Shown here: positions 35,954 to 45,165 of the stretch, one piece after another | Position numbering within the stretch: position 1 is the stretch's first letter | Layout of the letters: each line of letters opens with the position of its first letter | NCBI RefSeq assembly: GCF_920984675.1 | Contig: NZ_CAKLBV010000023.1 | Coordinates: 1 to 64,000 of the forward strand | Length of the DNA: 64,000 nt | DNA from: Methylobacterium sp. Leaf118 | GTDB lineage: Bacteria; Pseudomonadota; Alphaproteobacteria; Rhizobiales; Beijerinckiaceae | Direction of reading: 5' to 3' | Made by a program: the position numbers and the translations under genes | Notes under the pieces: model-generated | The model's input: the letters and a program-made list of their open reading frames with translations, nothing else | What the model was told of the DNA's origin: nothing | The model's database searches: none

Positions 35954-37333
35954 TCACCCGCCCAGGACCGTGTCGACCAAGAGCTTCACGTTCAGCGCCA
36001 CGATCAGCCCGGCGATGGTCCAGGACAGGACCGAGAGCCAGCGCGGGATCGTGAAGCTCCCCATCAGGCCCCGGTCGGAGACGAAGCGCACCAGCGGGAT
36101 GACCGCGAAGGGCAACTGCATCGACAGCACGACCTGACTCAGCACGAGGAGTTTGGCGGTCCCCTGGTCGCCGTAGAGGGCGGTCACGGCGACGACTGGG
36201 ACGATGGCGATGCCGCGCGTCACGAGCCGGCGCGCCCAGTCGGGCAGGCGCAGCCGCAGAAAGCCCTCCATGACGATCTGGCCGGCGAGCGTGGCGGTGA
36301 CCGTCGAGTTGAGGCCGGAGGCCAGCAGCGCCACGGCGAACAGCGTCGAGGCGAGGCCGACGCCGAGCAGGGGCGAGAGCAGTTCGTGAGCCTGCTCGAT
36401 CTCCTCCACGTCGGTCCGGCCGCTGGCGTGGAACACGGACGCGGCCAGGATCAGGATCGCGGCGTTGACGAACAACGCCAGCATCAGGGCGATGGTGGAA
36501 TCGGCGACGGCGAAGCGCAGGGCCTCGCGCCGGCCGCTCTCGGTGCGGGGATAGGCCCGGGTCTGCACGATCGAGGAGTGGAGGTAGAGGTTGTGGGGCA
36601 TCACGGTGGCGCCGATGATGCCGATGGCGATGTAGAGCGCGGCCGGATTGGTCACGATCTCCCGGGACGGGATGAAGCCGCCGAGCACCGCCTGGACCGG
36701 CGGCGCGGCGAGCACGATCTGGATCGCGAAGCAGACGAAGATGATGGCGAGAAGCCCGATCACGAAGGCTTCCAGCGCGCGGAAGCCCCGGCGCAGCAGC
36801 AGCAGCACCACGAACACGTCGAGCGCGGTGATGATGGCGCCGAGCGTCAGTGGGATGCCGAACAGAAGCTTGAGGGCGATGGCCGTGCCGATCACCTCGG
36901 CGAGGTCGCAGGCGATGATCGCCGCCTCGCAGATCAGCCAGAGGGCGAAGCCGACGGGGCGCGGGTAGCGGGCGCGGCAGGCCTGGGCGAGGTCGAGGCC
37001 GGTGGCGATGCCGAGCCGCGCGGCCAGCGCCTGCAGGACGATCGCCATCAGGTTCGAGAGCAGGATGACGGCGAGCAGGGTGTAGCCGAACTGGGCGCCG
37101 CCGGCGATGTCGGTCGCCCAGTTGCCCGGGTCCATGTAGCCGACCGAGACCATGTAGCCCGGTCCGAGGAAGGCCAGCAGCCGTCGAGGCCAGGAGCCCC
37201 CGAGGGCGACGGGCACGCTGGCGTTGAGCGCGCCGAGGCTCAACCCGGCGGGCGCCTCGCCGGCCCCGGCCGGATCCGGTTTGGCCGATGTCTCGCCCGA
37301 TGGCGGCCGGGTTCGATCGATCGCCGCGTCCAT
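35954..37333 (-). CDS. mntH: Mn2+/divalent metal transporter MntH (Nramp family)
   Basis: 459 residues, about 11 membrane segments. The two metal-binding signatures are intact: [14 protein letters not shown] in TM1 and [19 protein letters not shown] in TM6. The C-terminal segment [19 protein letters not shown] is typical. It imports Mn2+ with protons. It is divergent from mntR, with a MntR-type palindrome 57 bp upstream of its start. Confidence 0.95.
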   Translation of the reverse strand: MDAAIDRTRPPSGETSAKPDPAGAGEAPAGLSLGALNASVPVALGGSWPRRLLAFLGPGYMVSVGYMDPGNWATDIAGGAQFGYTLLAVILLSNLMAIVLQALAARLGIATGLDLAQACRARYPRPVGFALWLICEAAIIACDLAEVIGTAIALKLLFGIPLTLGAIITALDVFVVLLLLRRGFRALEAFVIGLLAIIFVCFAIQIVLAAPPVQAVLGGFIPSREIVTNPAALYIAIGIIGATVMPHNLYLHSSIVQTRAYPRTESGRREALRFAVADSTIALMLALFVNAAILILAASVFHASGRTDVEEIEQAHELLSPLLGVGLASTLFAVALLASGLNSTVTATLAGQIVMEGFLRLRLPDWARRLVTRGIAIVPVVAVTALYGDQGTAKLLVLSQVVLSMQLPFAVIPLVRFVSDRGLMGSFTIPRWLSVLSWTIAGLIVALNVKLLVDTVLGG

Positions 37334-37389
37334 CCGTTCCAGCGTCCTTAGCCCGCGTCCTCGAGCCGGCCGGCTCCGGCCGCGCTCGG

Positions 37390-37407
37390 TTATAGCCGGA
37401 GCTATAA
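37390..37407. promoter_or_regulatory. Probable MntR operator
   Basis: TTATAGC-CGGA-GCTATAA is a perfect 7-bp inverted repeat with a 4-base centre. The core ATAGC-N4-GCTAT equals the core of the E. coli MntR box (CATAGC-N4-GCTATG). It lies in the 218-bp spacer between divergent mntH and mntR, which suggests repression of mntH and perhaps autoregulation. Confidence 0.75.
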
Positions 37408-37551
37408 AGGTGCGCCGATGCTTTGATCAAGGGTGCGCGATGGCCGCGTCGTGGGATTCCCGTTCGCGGGCGGCATGAGGTAGAGAATGACGGGCGGGTG
37501 CAGCCTCCCTGCCACCCCTCGACCCCGCCCACGAGGAGAGCGCCGTCCATC

Positions 37552-38022
37552 ATGCAGGAATCGCCGCGCGAGACCGCCGAGCCCGACGACGGGGTGCCGC
37601 TCGTCGATCCGGAGGTCCATGTCGAGAGCTTTCGACAGGCGCGGGAAGCGCGACGCCTGGAACTTGTGGAGGATTACGTCGAACTCATCGCCGACCTGAT
37701 CGGCGACGGCGGCGAGGCGCGGCAGGTCGATATCGCCGCGCGCCTCGGCGTCGCCCAGCCGACGGTGGCCAAGATGCTCAAGCGGCTGGCGGAAGACGGC
37801 CTCGTGCAGCAGCGGCCCTATCGCGGGGTGTTCCTCACCGCCGCGGGACAGGCGCTGGCCGCGCAGTCGCGGGAGCGCCACCGCCTCGTCGAGCGCTTCC
37901 TGTGCGCGCTCGGTGTCAGCGCGGAGACGGCGCGGCGGGACGCCGAGGGGATCGAGCACCATGTGAGCGCCGAGACCCTGGAGGCGTTCCGCCGCTTCGC
38001 CGACGCGCGCCTCGAATCGTGA
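37552..38022 (+). CDS. mntR: Manganese-responsive regulator MntR (DtxR family)
   Basis: 156 residues. The helix-turn-helix [24 protein letters not shown] is followed by the wing [17 protein letters not shown] and a dimerisation domain with [20 protein letters not shown], which holds Glu/His metal ligands. There is no SH3 domain, consistent with MntR rather than IdeR/DtxR. When Mn2+-bound it should repress mntH. Confidence 0.92.
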   Translation: MQESPRETAEPDDGVPLVDPEVHVESFRQAREARRLELVEDYVELIADLIGDGGEARQVDIAARLGVAQPTVAKMLKRLAEDGLVQQRPYRGVFLTAAGQALAAQSRERHRLVERFLCALGVSAETARRDAEGIEHHVSAETLEAFRRFADARLES

Positions 38023-38035
38023 CGGAGCCGCCCGG

Positions 38036-38344
38036 ATGGACCTGAACCCCCAACTCGCGGCGCTTGCCGCCGTCAGCGCCCGGCACGACGTGGCGGTGAC
38101 CAACCTCGCCGAGAGCGTGGCCGAACTCGGCGCCAAGCAGGTCGCCCATCAGATGGCGGTGGGCTTCCTGGCGAGCGTGCTCCGGTCGATCGATTCCGAC
38201 CATTACGACGAGCGCCTGGAAGGCTACCTCGCCATGCTGCGCGACGCCCTGTTCCGCGACGATCCCGACGCGGCCCTCGCCAACACCGTGCTGGACACCC
38301 TGGAGCGGTCCCTGCGCCCGGCGCAGGAAGAGGACGACCGCTGA
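38036..38344 (+). CDS. Hypothetical helical protein downstream of mntR
   Basis: 102 residues, mostly amphipathic helix, acidic C-terminus (PAQEEDDR), no signal or membrane segment. It starts 13 bp after mntR and is probably cotranscribed. I do not recognise the family. Confidence 0.55.
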   Translation: MDLNPQLAALAAVSARHDVAVTNLAESVAELGAKQVAHQMAVGFLASVLRSIDSDHYDERLEGYLAMLRDALFRDDPDAALANTVLDTLERSLRPAQEEDDR

Positions 38345-38420
38345 CGGCCAAGCCCGCGCGTCACCCGTCCGAACCGCCATCGGAGTCCGGAGGGCCATCC
38401 CCGAATGCCGCGGGGCCGGT

Positions 38421-38633
38421 TCAGGGTCGGTTCGGGTCCGTGGATTGCGCGTGCTGGACGAGCGCCGCCATTTGGGCCGGTGCGCGGAACACCCGGCCGT
38501 CCTCGGTCTGAACGTAGACGTTCGCGGCGCCCATGCTGGCAAAGGTCATGGCACGCTCCGCGGCCCTCAGGCCCAGCGCGTGGGGTTCGGCGGACGGCCC
38601 CGAGGGCGCGGTCCAGTGAACGGTATAGGGCAT
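38421..38633 (-). CDS. Small hypothetical protein
   Basis: 70 residues with a strong ribosome site (GAGGAGG) before ATG 38633. The order MPYTVHWTAP...AAERAMTFASMGAANVYVQTEDGRVF suggests a small alpha/beta fold. It is cytoplasmic; no known domain recognised. It follows the nitrate assimilation operon on the same strand, 217 bp downstream. Confidence 0.6.
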   Translation of the reverse strand: MPYTVHWTAPSGPSAEPHALGLRAAERAMTFASMGAANVYVQTEDGRVFRAPAQMAALVQHAQSTDPNRP

Positions 38634-38850
38634 GGTTCGAGCCTCCTCGCGGCAAGATGATACGCCAAGGGGCGTTCAGGCGCGAGGGTGGGGGGCCGCG
38701 ACGGTGCTTGTTCGGCACGATCGCCGAGATGTGGCTGTCACCGCCCGCTGCCGTCACAATCCCCAATGAACCGGGCCGATCCGCCGTCTGGCGGGTCGCC
38801 GCGCGACACCCGCGCCTGCGGAGCCCCGGTCGGGGCCCCGCGGGGCGCGG

Positions 38851-40455
38851 TCAGTACACGTCCGCCTGATAGCGCCCGGCCTTCTTGAGCGCGGCGAGAT
38901 AGGCCACCGCCTCGTCCGGGTTCTTGCCGCCGTGCTGGGCGGCGACGTCGATGATCGCCCGCTCCACGTCCTTGGCCATGCGCTTGGCGTCGCCGCAGAC
39001 ATAGAAATGGGCGCCGCCTTCCAGCCACTTCCACAGCTCGACGCCGTTCTCACGCATCCGGTCCTGCACGTAGGTCTTCTCGGTGCCGTCCCGTGACCAG
39101 GCCAGCGAGAGGCGGGTCAGCACCTTGTCCTCCTTCAGGCCGTTCAGCTCGTCCTTGTAGAAGAAATCCGAAGCCTGCCGCTGGTGGCCGTAGAACAGCC
39201 AGTTGCGGCCCGGCGCCTGCGTGGCCGCACGCTCGCGCAGGAAGGAGCGGAACGGGGCCACCCCGGTGCCGGGGCCGCACATGATCACGTCCTTGGACGG
39301 GTCCGCCGGCAGGCCGAAGCCGTGCGCCTTCTGCAGATAGATCCGGACCTTGGTCTGCTCGGACAGGCGCTCGCCGAGATGGGTCGAGGCGACCCCCAGG
39401 CGCAGGCGCGACCGGTGATTGTAGCGCACGGCATCGACGGTGAGCGAGACGCGGCCGACATCCATCCTGGGCGAGGACGAGATCGAGTAGAGCCGCGGCT
39501 GCAACTCGTCGAGCGCCTCGAGGAACACCTCGGCGTCGGGGCGCGCGCCGGGGAACTTGTGGAGCGCGCCGAGCACGTCGAGAAAAGCGGCGTCACCGTC
39601 CGGGTCCTCGCCGGCGGCGAGGGCCTGCGCCTTCTTGCGGGCCGCGCCCGAGGTCAGCAGCGAGAGCAGCTGGTAGAGATTGTCCGGCGCCGCGCCGAGG
39701 GAATAGTCGGTCAGCAGCCGGTTGCGCAGGGTCTTGCCGCCGATCATCCGCTCGGGCCGGGTGCCGAGTTCGGCGATGACCGCGTCGACCAGGGCCGGGG
39801 CGTTGGCCGGGAACAGGCCGAGGGAATCGCCGGCCTCGTAGGTGATCGGCGTGTCCCTCAGATCGATCTCGATATGCCACGTCTCCTTCTCGCCGCCCGG
39901 CGCGTTGAGGCGCGTGCGCGACAGGAAGGTCGCCTCGACCGGGTTCTCGCGGCAGAAGCCGAGCGGCCCGAGCTCCGGCTCCTTCTTGGGGGCGTCGCCC
40001 GCCTCCGCCTTCGGCGCCGTCGTCCCCCCCGTGGCGCCGAACTCCTCGTCGAGCTTCTTGAGCATGCGAAGCGTTTCCTTGCCGCCGGGCTGGCAAAGGT
40101 TCAGCCGCTCTTCGCTCTTGAGGAAGATCGCGTTGGCGTAGTCGGCGCAGTTGTAGCCGCACTGCCCGCAATCCTGCTGGGCCATGGCGGCCATCAGCTT
40201 CTGCGGCTCGGAACGGTCCTTGGCGATCGCCATCCGGTCGTTGATCGGCATCGACGGGTCGTGCCAGGGCGCGTCGTCGTTGTCGGCCAGCTTCGGACCG
40301 GTCGAGGGCGCCGCGCCGGGCGCGAGGGCGGTGGCGCCCTCGACGGCCGGGCCGAGGAGGGCGGCGAAGTACCCCGACAGCCAGGAGCGCTGGTCGGCGT
40401 TGAAGGGGGCGCTCTCGGGAATGAGAACGAGCGGGGGCGCGACGTGCTGGGTCAT
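38851..40455 (-). CDS. NADPH flavoprotein with N-terminal 4Fe-4S domain (sulfite-reductase alpha-like, no flavodoxin)
   Basis: 534 residues. The C-terminal 370 residues are an NADPH:acceptor reductase of the CysJ/FNR type: FAD site PRLYSISSSP, NADPH site CGPGTGVAPFRSFLRER, and the terminal region ...FYVCGDAKRMAKDVE. There is no FMN/flavodoxin domain. Instead an N-terminal Cys motif (Cys96-X2-Cys99-X3-Cys103-X17-Cys121) fits the PF04060-type Fe-S domain (CGQCGYNCADYANAI...LCQPGG). It probably feeds electrons to the nirA nitrite reductase encoded just upstream, with which it overlaps by 4 bases (ATGA), or to an unlinked nitrate reductase. Confidence 0.85.
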   Translation of the reverse strand: MTQHVAPPLVLIPESAPFNADQRSWLSGYFAALLGPAVEGATALAPGAAPSTGPKLADNDDAPWHDPSMPINDRMAIAKDRSEPQKLMAAMAQQDCGQCGYNCADYANAIFLKSEERLNLCQPGGKETLRMLKKLDEEFGATGGTTAPKAEAGDAPKKEPELGPLGFCRENPVEATFLSRTRLNAPGGEKETWHIEIDLRDTPITYEAGDSLGLFPANAPALVDAVIAELGTRPERMIGGKTLRNRLLTDYSLGAAPDNLYQLLSLLTSGAARKKAQALAAGEDPDGDAAFLDVLGALHKFPGARPDAEVFLEALDELQPRLYSISSSPRMDVGRVSLTVDAVRYNHRSRLRLGVASTHLGERLSEQTKVRIYLQKAHGFGLPADPSKDVIMCGPGTGVAPFRSFLRERAATQAPGRNWLFYGHQRQASDFFYKDELNGLKEDKVLTRLSLAWSRDGTEKTYVQDRMRENGVELWKWLEGGAHFYVCGDAKRMAKDVERAIIDVAAQHGGKNPDEAVAYLAALKKAGRYQADVY

Positions 40456-42239
40456 GCGGCGGCCTCGAGGGCAGGGTGTTCTTCGGCGGCGTCGCGCAAG
40501 GCGTCGGGGCCGGTGCGCGCGGTGAAGGCCTGGAAGCTCTCGTCCGGGCCCTGGCGGCGGGCGAGATAGGCGTTGAGCAGGGCCTCGACCCGAGAGGGCG
40601 CGTCCTCGGCCTTGATCGCCTTCCAGATCTCGGTGCCGATCTTCGGGTTCTCGGCAAAGCCCCCGCCGACCACGATGTCGTAGCCCTCGACGGTGTCGCC
40701 CTCCTCCGAGACGACGACCTTCGCGCCGATGAGGCCGATATCGCCGATGTAATGCTGGGCGCAGGAATGGTGGCAGCCGGTGAGATGCACGTTCACCGGC
40801 ACGTCCAGCGCCGGCACGGTCCGCTCGACGTGGTCGGCGATGATCATCGCGTGACCCTTGGTGTCGGAGGCCGCGAACTTGCAGCCGCGGGCGCCGGTGC
40901 AGGCCACGAGGCCCGAGCGGATGCCCGCGGCCTTGGTGGTGAGCCCGAGGGCGAGCACCCGGGCCTCGACCTCGGCCACCTTCGCGTCCGGCACGCCGGA
41001 ATAGATGAAGTTCTGCCAGACCGTCATGCGGATCTGGCCGTCGCCGCATTCCGCGGCGATCGTCGCCAGCCCGCGCATCTGGTCGGTGGTCATCTTGCCG
41101 ACAGGGAGCACCACGCCGACCCAGTTCAGGCCGGGCTGCACCTGGGCATGCACACCCACATGGCTGAAGCGGTCGGTCGGCCGGCGCGGCGCGACATGGG
41201 CGGCGTCGACCCGGTCGAGCTTGCGCCCGAGCTTTTCCTCGACGGCGGCGATGTACTTGTCGAAGCCCCAGGCATCGAGGACGTACTTCATCCGGGCCTT
41301 GTTGCGGTTGGTCCGGTCGCCGTTCTCGATGAAGACCCGGATGATCGCGTCGGCCACGAGGTTGCAGTCCTCGGGCTTGAGGATGATTCCGGTGTCGCGG
41401 GCCAGATCCTTGTGGCCCGAGATGCCGCCGAGCACGAGGCGCATCCAGACGCCCGGCGCGACGGCGGCGCCCTCCAGCACCGCGATCGCCTGGAAGCCGA
41501 TGTCGTTGGTCTCCTCGAGCGCTGGCGTCACGCCGCCGCCGTCGAAGGAGACGTTGAACTTGCGCGGCAGCCCGTAGAGCGAGCGATCGTTCAGGATCCA
41601 GTTGTGCCAGGACTTGGTGAGCGGGCGGGTGTCCAGCAGTTCCTGCGCGTCGATGCCGGCGGCGGGCGAGCCGGTGACGTTGCGGATGTTGTCGGCGCCC
41701 GCGCCCTGCGCGGTCAGGCCGAGATCGATCAGCCCGTCGAGGAAGGGCTGGGCGTGCTCGGGCGCGATCTCGCGCACCTGCAGGCCGGCGCGGGTGGTGA
41801 CGTGGCTGTAGGGGCCGCCATGGGCGTCGGCGAGGTCGGCGAGGCCGGCGAACTGCCAGTGCTGCAGGATGCCGTTCGGAACCCGGATCCGGCACATGAA
41901 GGAGGTCTGGGTCGGCGCGACCCAGAACATGCCGTGGTAGCGCCAGCGGAAATTGTCCTCGGGCTTCGGGGCCTTGCCGGTCGCGGCCTCGGCCTTCAGC
42001 CGGTTATGGCCGTCGAAGGGGTTCTCGGCGCGCTTCCACTTCTCCTGGTCGCAGAGCTTGCCGCCGTCCTTGACGGTCCGGTTCTGCGCCGTGATGTGGA
42101 TCGCGTCCGGGCCGATCGGCTCCGCGGCGGCGGCCGGGGCCTGCCCGATCGCGAGGCCGCCGGTCATCCGGGCGGCGGCGATGCCGGAGGCGAACCCCTC
42201 CAGGTAGCGCTTCTGCTCGGTGTTGAAATCGTCTGCCAT
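40452..42239 (-). CDS. nirA: Assimilatory nitrite reductase, NirA type (siroheme/4Fe-4S)
   Basis: 595 residues. Two nitrite/sulfite reductase half-domains are present. The siroheme/4Fe-4S Cys ligands are in CTGARGC and GCHHSCAQHYIGDIG. Substrate-binding Arg lie in CRIRVPNGI and THLGRA-like VTTRAGLQVREI. It reduces nitrite to ammonium in the cytoplasm. ATG 42239 was chosen (GAGG ribosome site); a GTG at 42254 overlapping the previous stop is an alternative. It belongs to the nrtABD-nasB-nirA operon. Confidence 0.92.
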   Translation of the reverse strand: MADDFNTEQKRYLEGFASGIAAARMTGGLAIGQAPAAAAEPIGPDAIHITAQNRTVKDGGKLCDQEKWKRAENPFDGHNRLKAEAATGKAPKPEDNFRWRYHGMFWVAPTQTSFMCRIRVPNGILQHWQFAGLADLADAHGGPYSHVTTRAGLQVREIAPEHAQPFLDGLIDLGLTAQGAGADNIRNVTGSPAAGIDAQELLDTRPLTKSWHNWILNDRSLYGLPRKFNVSFDGGGVTPALEETNDIGFQAIAVLEGAAVAPGVWMRLVLGGISGHKDLARDTGIILKPEDCNLVADAIIRVFIENGDRTNRNKARMKYVLDAWGFDKYIAAVEEKLGRKLDRVDAAHVAPRRPTDRFSHVGVHAQVQPGLNWVGVVLPVGKMTTDQMRGLATIAAECGDGQIRMTVWQNFIYSGVPDAKVAEVEARVLALGLTTKAAGIRSGLVACTGARGCKFAASDTKGHAMIIADHVERTVPALDVPVNVHLTGCHHSCAQHYIGDIGLIGAKVVVSEEGDTVEGYDIVVGGGFAENPKIGTEIWKAIKAEDAPSRVEALLNAYLARRQGPDESFQAFTARTGPDALRDAAEEHPALEAAA

Positions 42240-42250
42240 CGCTGCCTCAC

Positions 42251-43471
42251 TCACGCTGCGAGGGTTTTCGGGGCCGGGCCGAACATCAGGTCGTCCCGGT
42301 CGTCAGGGGAGAGCGGCGCACCGGAGCGGATCAGCTCCTTGCAGCGCGCCTGCTCGGCGATGTCGCCGACGAAGACCGCCCCCGCGAGTCGGCCGTCGGC
42401 GATGATCAGCTTGCGGTAGAGGCCGGCGGCGGCGTCGTGCATCACGACCGCCTCGGCGCCCTCGGGCGTGTCGACCACGCCGGCGGAGAAGACCGGCAGC
42501 CCCGACACCTTGAGGCTGGTGGCCAGCGCGGTGCCGGGATAGGCGGCCGCCTCCCCGGTGAGGTGGCGCGCCAGCACCTCGGCCTGCTCGTAGGCGGGCT
42601 CGACGAGGCCATAGACCAGCCCGCGATGCTCGGCGCATTCGCCGAGGGCGAAAATCGACGGGTCGGAGGTGGTCATCCGGTCGTCCACCGTGATGCCGCG
42701 CCCGCAGGCGAGCCCGCAGCCCTGCGCCAGGGCCGTCGAGGCGCGGATGCCGACCGACATCACCACGAGGTCGGCGGGGATCACCGTGCCGTCCTTCATC
42801 CGCAGTCGCTCGACCCGACCCTCGCCCTCGATCGCGGCGGTGTCGGCCGACAGGATCATCCGGACGCCGCGGGCCTCCATCGCAGTGCGCACGAGGCGGG
42901 CGGCGGTGTGATCGAGCTGGCGCTCCATCACCCGGTCCATGACGTGGACGAGGGTGGTGTCGACGCCGAGTCGGGCGAGCCCGACCGCGGCCTCCAGCCC
43001 GAGCAGGCCGCCGCCGATCACCACGGCCTTGGCATGCGCCACCGCGGCGGTCCGGATCGCCGCCACGTCGGCGAAGTCGCGGAAGGTCAGGACGCCGGGC
43101 AGGTCGATCCCCGGCAGCGGCAGGCGGATCGGCAGGGAGCCGACCGCCAGCACCAGCCGGTCGTAGGGCAGGACATGCGTCTCCCCGGCGCGGGCGAGCC
43201 GGTTGCCCCGGTCGATCGCCGTCACCGGCGCGCCGGTGACGAGGCGAAGCCCGTGCTCCGCGTACCAGGCGAGCGGGCGGAAGCCGCAGGCGGCCTCGTC
43301 CACCTCCCCGCCGAGGAGCGAGGAGAGCAGCACCCGGTTGTAGGCCGCGACCGGCTCGGCGCCGACGACCGTGACGTCGAACCGCCCCGGCGCCCGCTCG
43401 GTCAGCCGCTCGAGGAAGCGGAGCGAGGCCATGCCGTTGCCGACGACGACGATGCGTTCCCTGTCGTCCAT
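42251..43471 (-). CDS. NAD(P)/FAD-dependent reductase of the nitrate assimilation cluster (NirB/NasB N-terminal-like)
   Basis: 406 residues. FAD site IVVVGNGMASLRFLERL, NAD site AVVIGGGLLGLEAAVGLARLG and second FAD contact FALGECAEHRGLVYGLVEPA resemble the N-terminal half of NirB/NasB. The Fe-S and siroheme portions of NirB are missing, so it is an electron-transfer module only. It probably reduces the NirA or nitrate reductase chain. Start ATG 43471 is preferred for conservation; ATG 43489 is possible. Confidence 0.8.
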   Translation of the reverse strand: MDDRERIVVVGNGMASLRFLERLTERAPGRFDVTVVGAEPVAAYNRVLLSSLLGGEVDEAACGFRPLAWYAEHGLRLVTGAPVTAIDRGNRLARAGETHVLPYDRLVLAVGSLPIRLPLPGIDLPGVLTFRDFADVAAIRTAAVAHAKAVVIGGGLLGLEAAVGLARLGVDTTLVHVMDRVMERQLDHTAARLVRTAMEARGVRMILSADTAAIEGEGRVERLRMKDGTVIPADLVVMSVGIRASTALAQGCGLACGRGITVDDRMTTSDPSIFALGECAEHRGLVYGLVEPAYEQAEVLARHLTGEAAAYPGTALATSLKVSGLPVFSAGVVDTPEGAEAVVMHDAAAGLYRKLIIADGRLAGAVFVGDIAEQARCKELIRSGAPLSPDDRDDLMFGPAPKTLAA

Positions 43472-43496
43472 GGGTCGATGATCCCCCATCACGACG

Positions 43497-44291
43497 TCAG
43501 GCGGCGAGCGCCGGCCTGGCGTGGCGGGCGTAGAGGAACTCCAGCACCGCGGCGCGGGCGTGGACGTAGGTGGCGTCCTCCACGAGGTCGAGCCGGCGGC
43601 GCGGGCGCGCCAGCGGCACGGGCAGGATCTCGCCGATGGTGGCGGAGGGCCCGTTCGTCATCATCACGATGCGGTCGGAGAGCAGCACCGCCTCGTCCAC
43701 GTCGTGGGTGATCATGATGACGGTGTTTCGCAGCCGCGTCTGGATCTCCATGAGCTGGTCCTGGAGATGGGCGCGGGTCAGCGCGTCCAGCGCGCCGAAG
43801 GGCTCGTCCATGAGGAGCACGGTCGGCTCCATGGCGAGGGCCCGGGCGATGCCGACGCGCTGCTTCATGCCGCCGGAGATCTCCGCCGGGCGCTTGTCGG
43901 CGGCGTGCATCATGTTCACGAGGGCGAGGTTGTGCGCGATCCACTCGGCGCGCTCGGTCCGGGTCTTCTTGCCCCGCACCACCTTGTCGACGGCGAGCGC
44001 CACATTCTCGCGCACGGTCAGCCAGGGCAGCAGGGAATGGTTCTGGAACACCACGGCGCGGTCGGGGCCGGGGGCGTTCACCTCGCGCCCGTCGAGCAGC
44101 ACGCCGCCGGTCGAGGCCTTGAGCAGGCCGGCGACGATGTTGAGCACCGTCGACTTGCCGCAGCCCGAATGCCCGATGATCGAGACGAACTCGCCCTTGG
44201 CGATGTCGAGATTCACGTCGCGCAGGACCTCCGACGTCGTGCCGCCGCGGCGGAAGGAGATGCCGACCTGGGAGAGGGAAAGATGGGCCAT
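43497..44291 (-). CDS. nrtD: Nitrate ABC transporter ATP-binding protein
   Basis: 264 residues, a single ATPase domain: Walker A GHSGCGKST, Q-loop FQNHSLLPW, signature EISGGMKQRVGIARAL, Walker B VLLMDEPFGALD, switch MITHDVDEA. There is no fused solute-binding domain, so it is NrtD-like rather than NrtC-like. It powers NrtB in nitrate import. Confidence 0.88.
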   Translation of the reverse strand: MAHLSLSQVGISFRRGGTTSEVLRDVNLDIAKGEFVSIIGHSGCGKSTVLNIVAGLLKASTGGVLLDGREVNAPGPDRAVVFQNHSLLPWLTVRENVALAVDKVVRGKKTRTERAEWIAHNLALVNMMHAADKRPAEISGGMKQRVGIARALAMEPTVLLMDEPFGALDALTRAHLQDQLMEIQTRLRNTVIMITHDVDEAVLLSDRIVMMTNGPSATIGEILPVPLARPRRRLDLVEDATYVHARAAVLEFLYARHARPALAA

Positions 44292-44304
44292 GGACGGGAA
44301 TCCC

Positions 44305-45165
44305 TCAGCTTGCGGAGGTGCCGCGGGTCACGAGCACGCCGACGCCGGCGACCAGCCGGTCGAGGACGAAGCCGATGAGCCCGACATAAACGAGGGCGAC
44401 GATGATCTCTGAGATGTGGGAAGAGTTCCAAGCATCCCAGATGAAGAAGCCGATCCCGACGCCGCCGATCAGCATCTCGGCCGCGACGATGGCGAGCCAG
44501 GACAGTCCGACACCGATGCGAAGACCGGTAAAGATATACGGCGCCGCCGATGGAAGCATGATCTTGTAGAAAAATTCGATCGGGTTCAGCCGGATGACCG
44601 CGGCGACGTTGCGGTAATCCTGCGGAATGTTGCGGATGCCGACCGCGGTGTTGATGATGATCGGCCAGATCGACGTGATGAAGATCACGAAGATCGCCGA
44701 GGGCTGGCCGTCCCGGAAGGCGGCGAGCGAGAGCGGCAGCCACGCCAGCGGCGGGATGGTGCGCAGCACCTGGAAGATCGGGTCGAGGCCCCGCATCGCC
44801 CATTCGGACTGGCCGACCAGGGTGCCGAGCATCACCCCGGCGACAACGGCGAGCGAGAAGCCGAGCGCGACGCGCTTCAGGCTCGCCGAGATATGCCAGA
44901 ACAGGCCCTTATCGGTGCCGCCGTTGTCGTAGAACGGGTCGATGATGATGTCCCAGGCCTCCGTCACGACCCGCGAGGGCGGCGGCAGTCCGGCGGTGGG
45001 GGAGGAGCACAGCACCTCCCACAGGAGCAGGAAGCCCGCCAGCACGACGAGCGGCGGCAGGATGCGGGCGGCGACGCCGCGCAGGCCGGCCAGGGTGACC
45101 AGGGGCGCGCGGGCCTTGGTGGCGCGGGCGCGGGCGGCGGTGGCGAGGGTTGCTCCGGTGGCCAT
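44305..45165 (-). CDS. nrtB: Nitrate ABC transporter permease
   Basis: 286 residues, six membrane segments. The EAA-type loop for ATPase contact is at NVAAVIRLNPIEFFYKIMLP. The ATG shares one base with the nrtA stop (TGATG); a GTG three bases earlier is possible. It sits between binding protein and ATPase genes. Confidence 0.9.
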   Translation of the reverse strand: MATGATLATAARARATKARAPLVTLAGLRGVAARILPPLVVLAGFLLLWEVLCSSPTAGLPPPSRVVTEAWDIIIDPFYDNGGTDKGLFWHISASLKRVALGFSLAVVAGVMLGTLVGQSEWAMRGLDPIFQVLRTIPPLAWLPLSLAAFRDGQPSAIFVIFITSIWPIIINTAVGIRNIPQDYRNVAAVIRLNPIEFFYKIMLPSAAPYIFTGLRIGVGLSWLAIVAAEMLIGGVGIGFFIWDAWNSSHISEIIVALVYVGLIGFVLDRLVAGVGVLVTRGTSAS

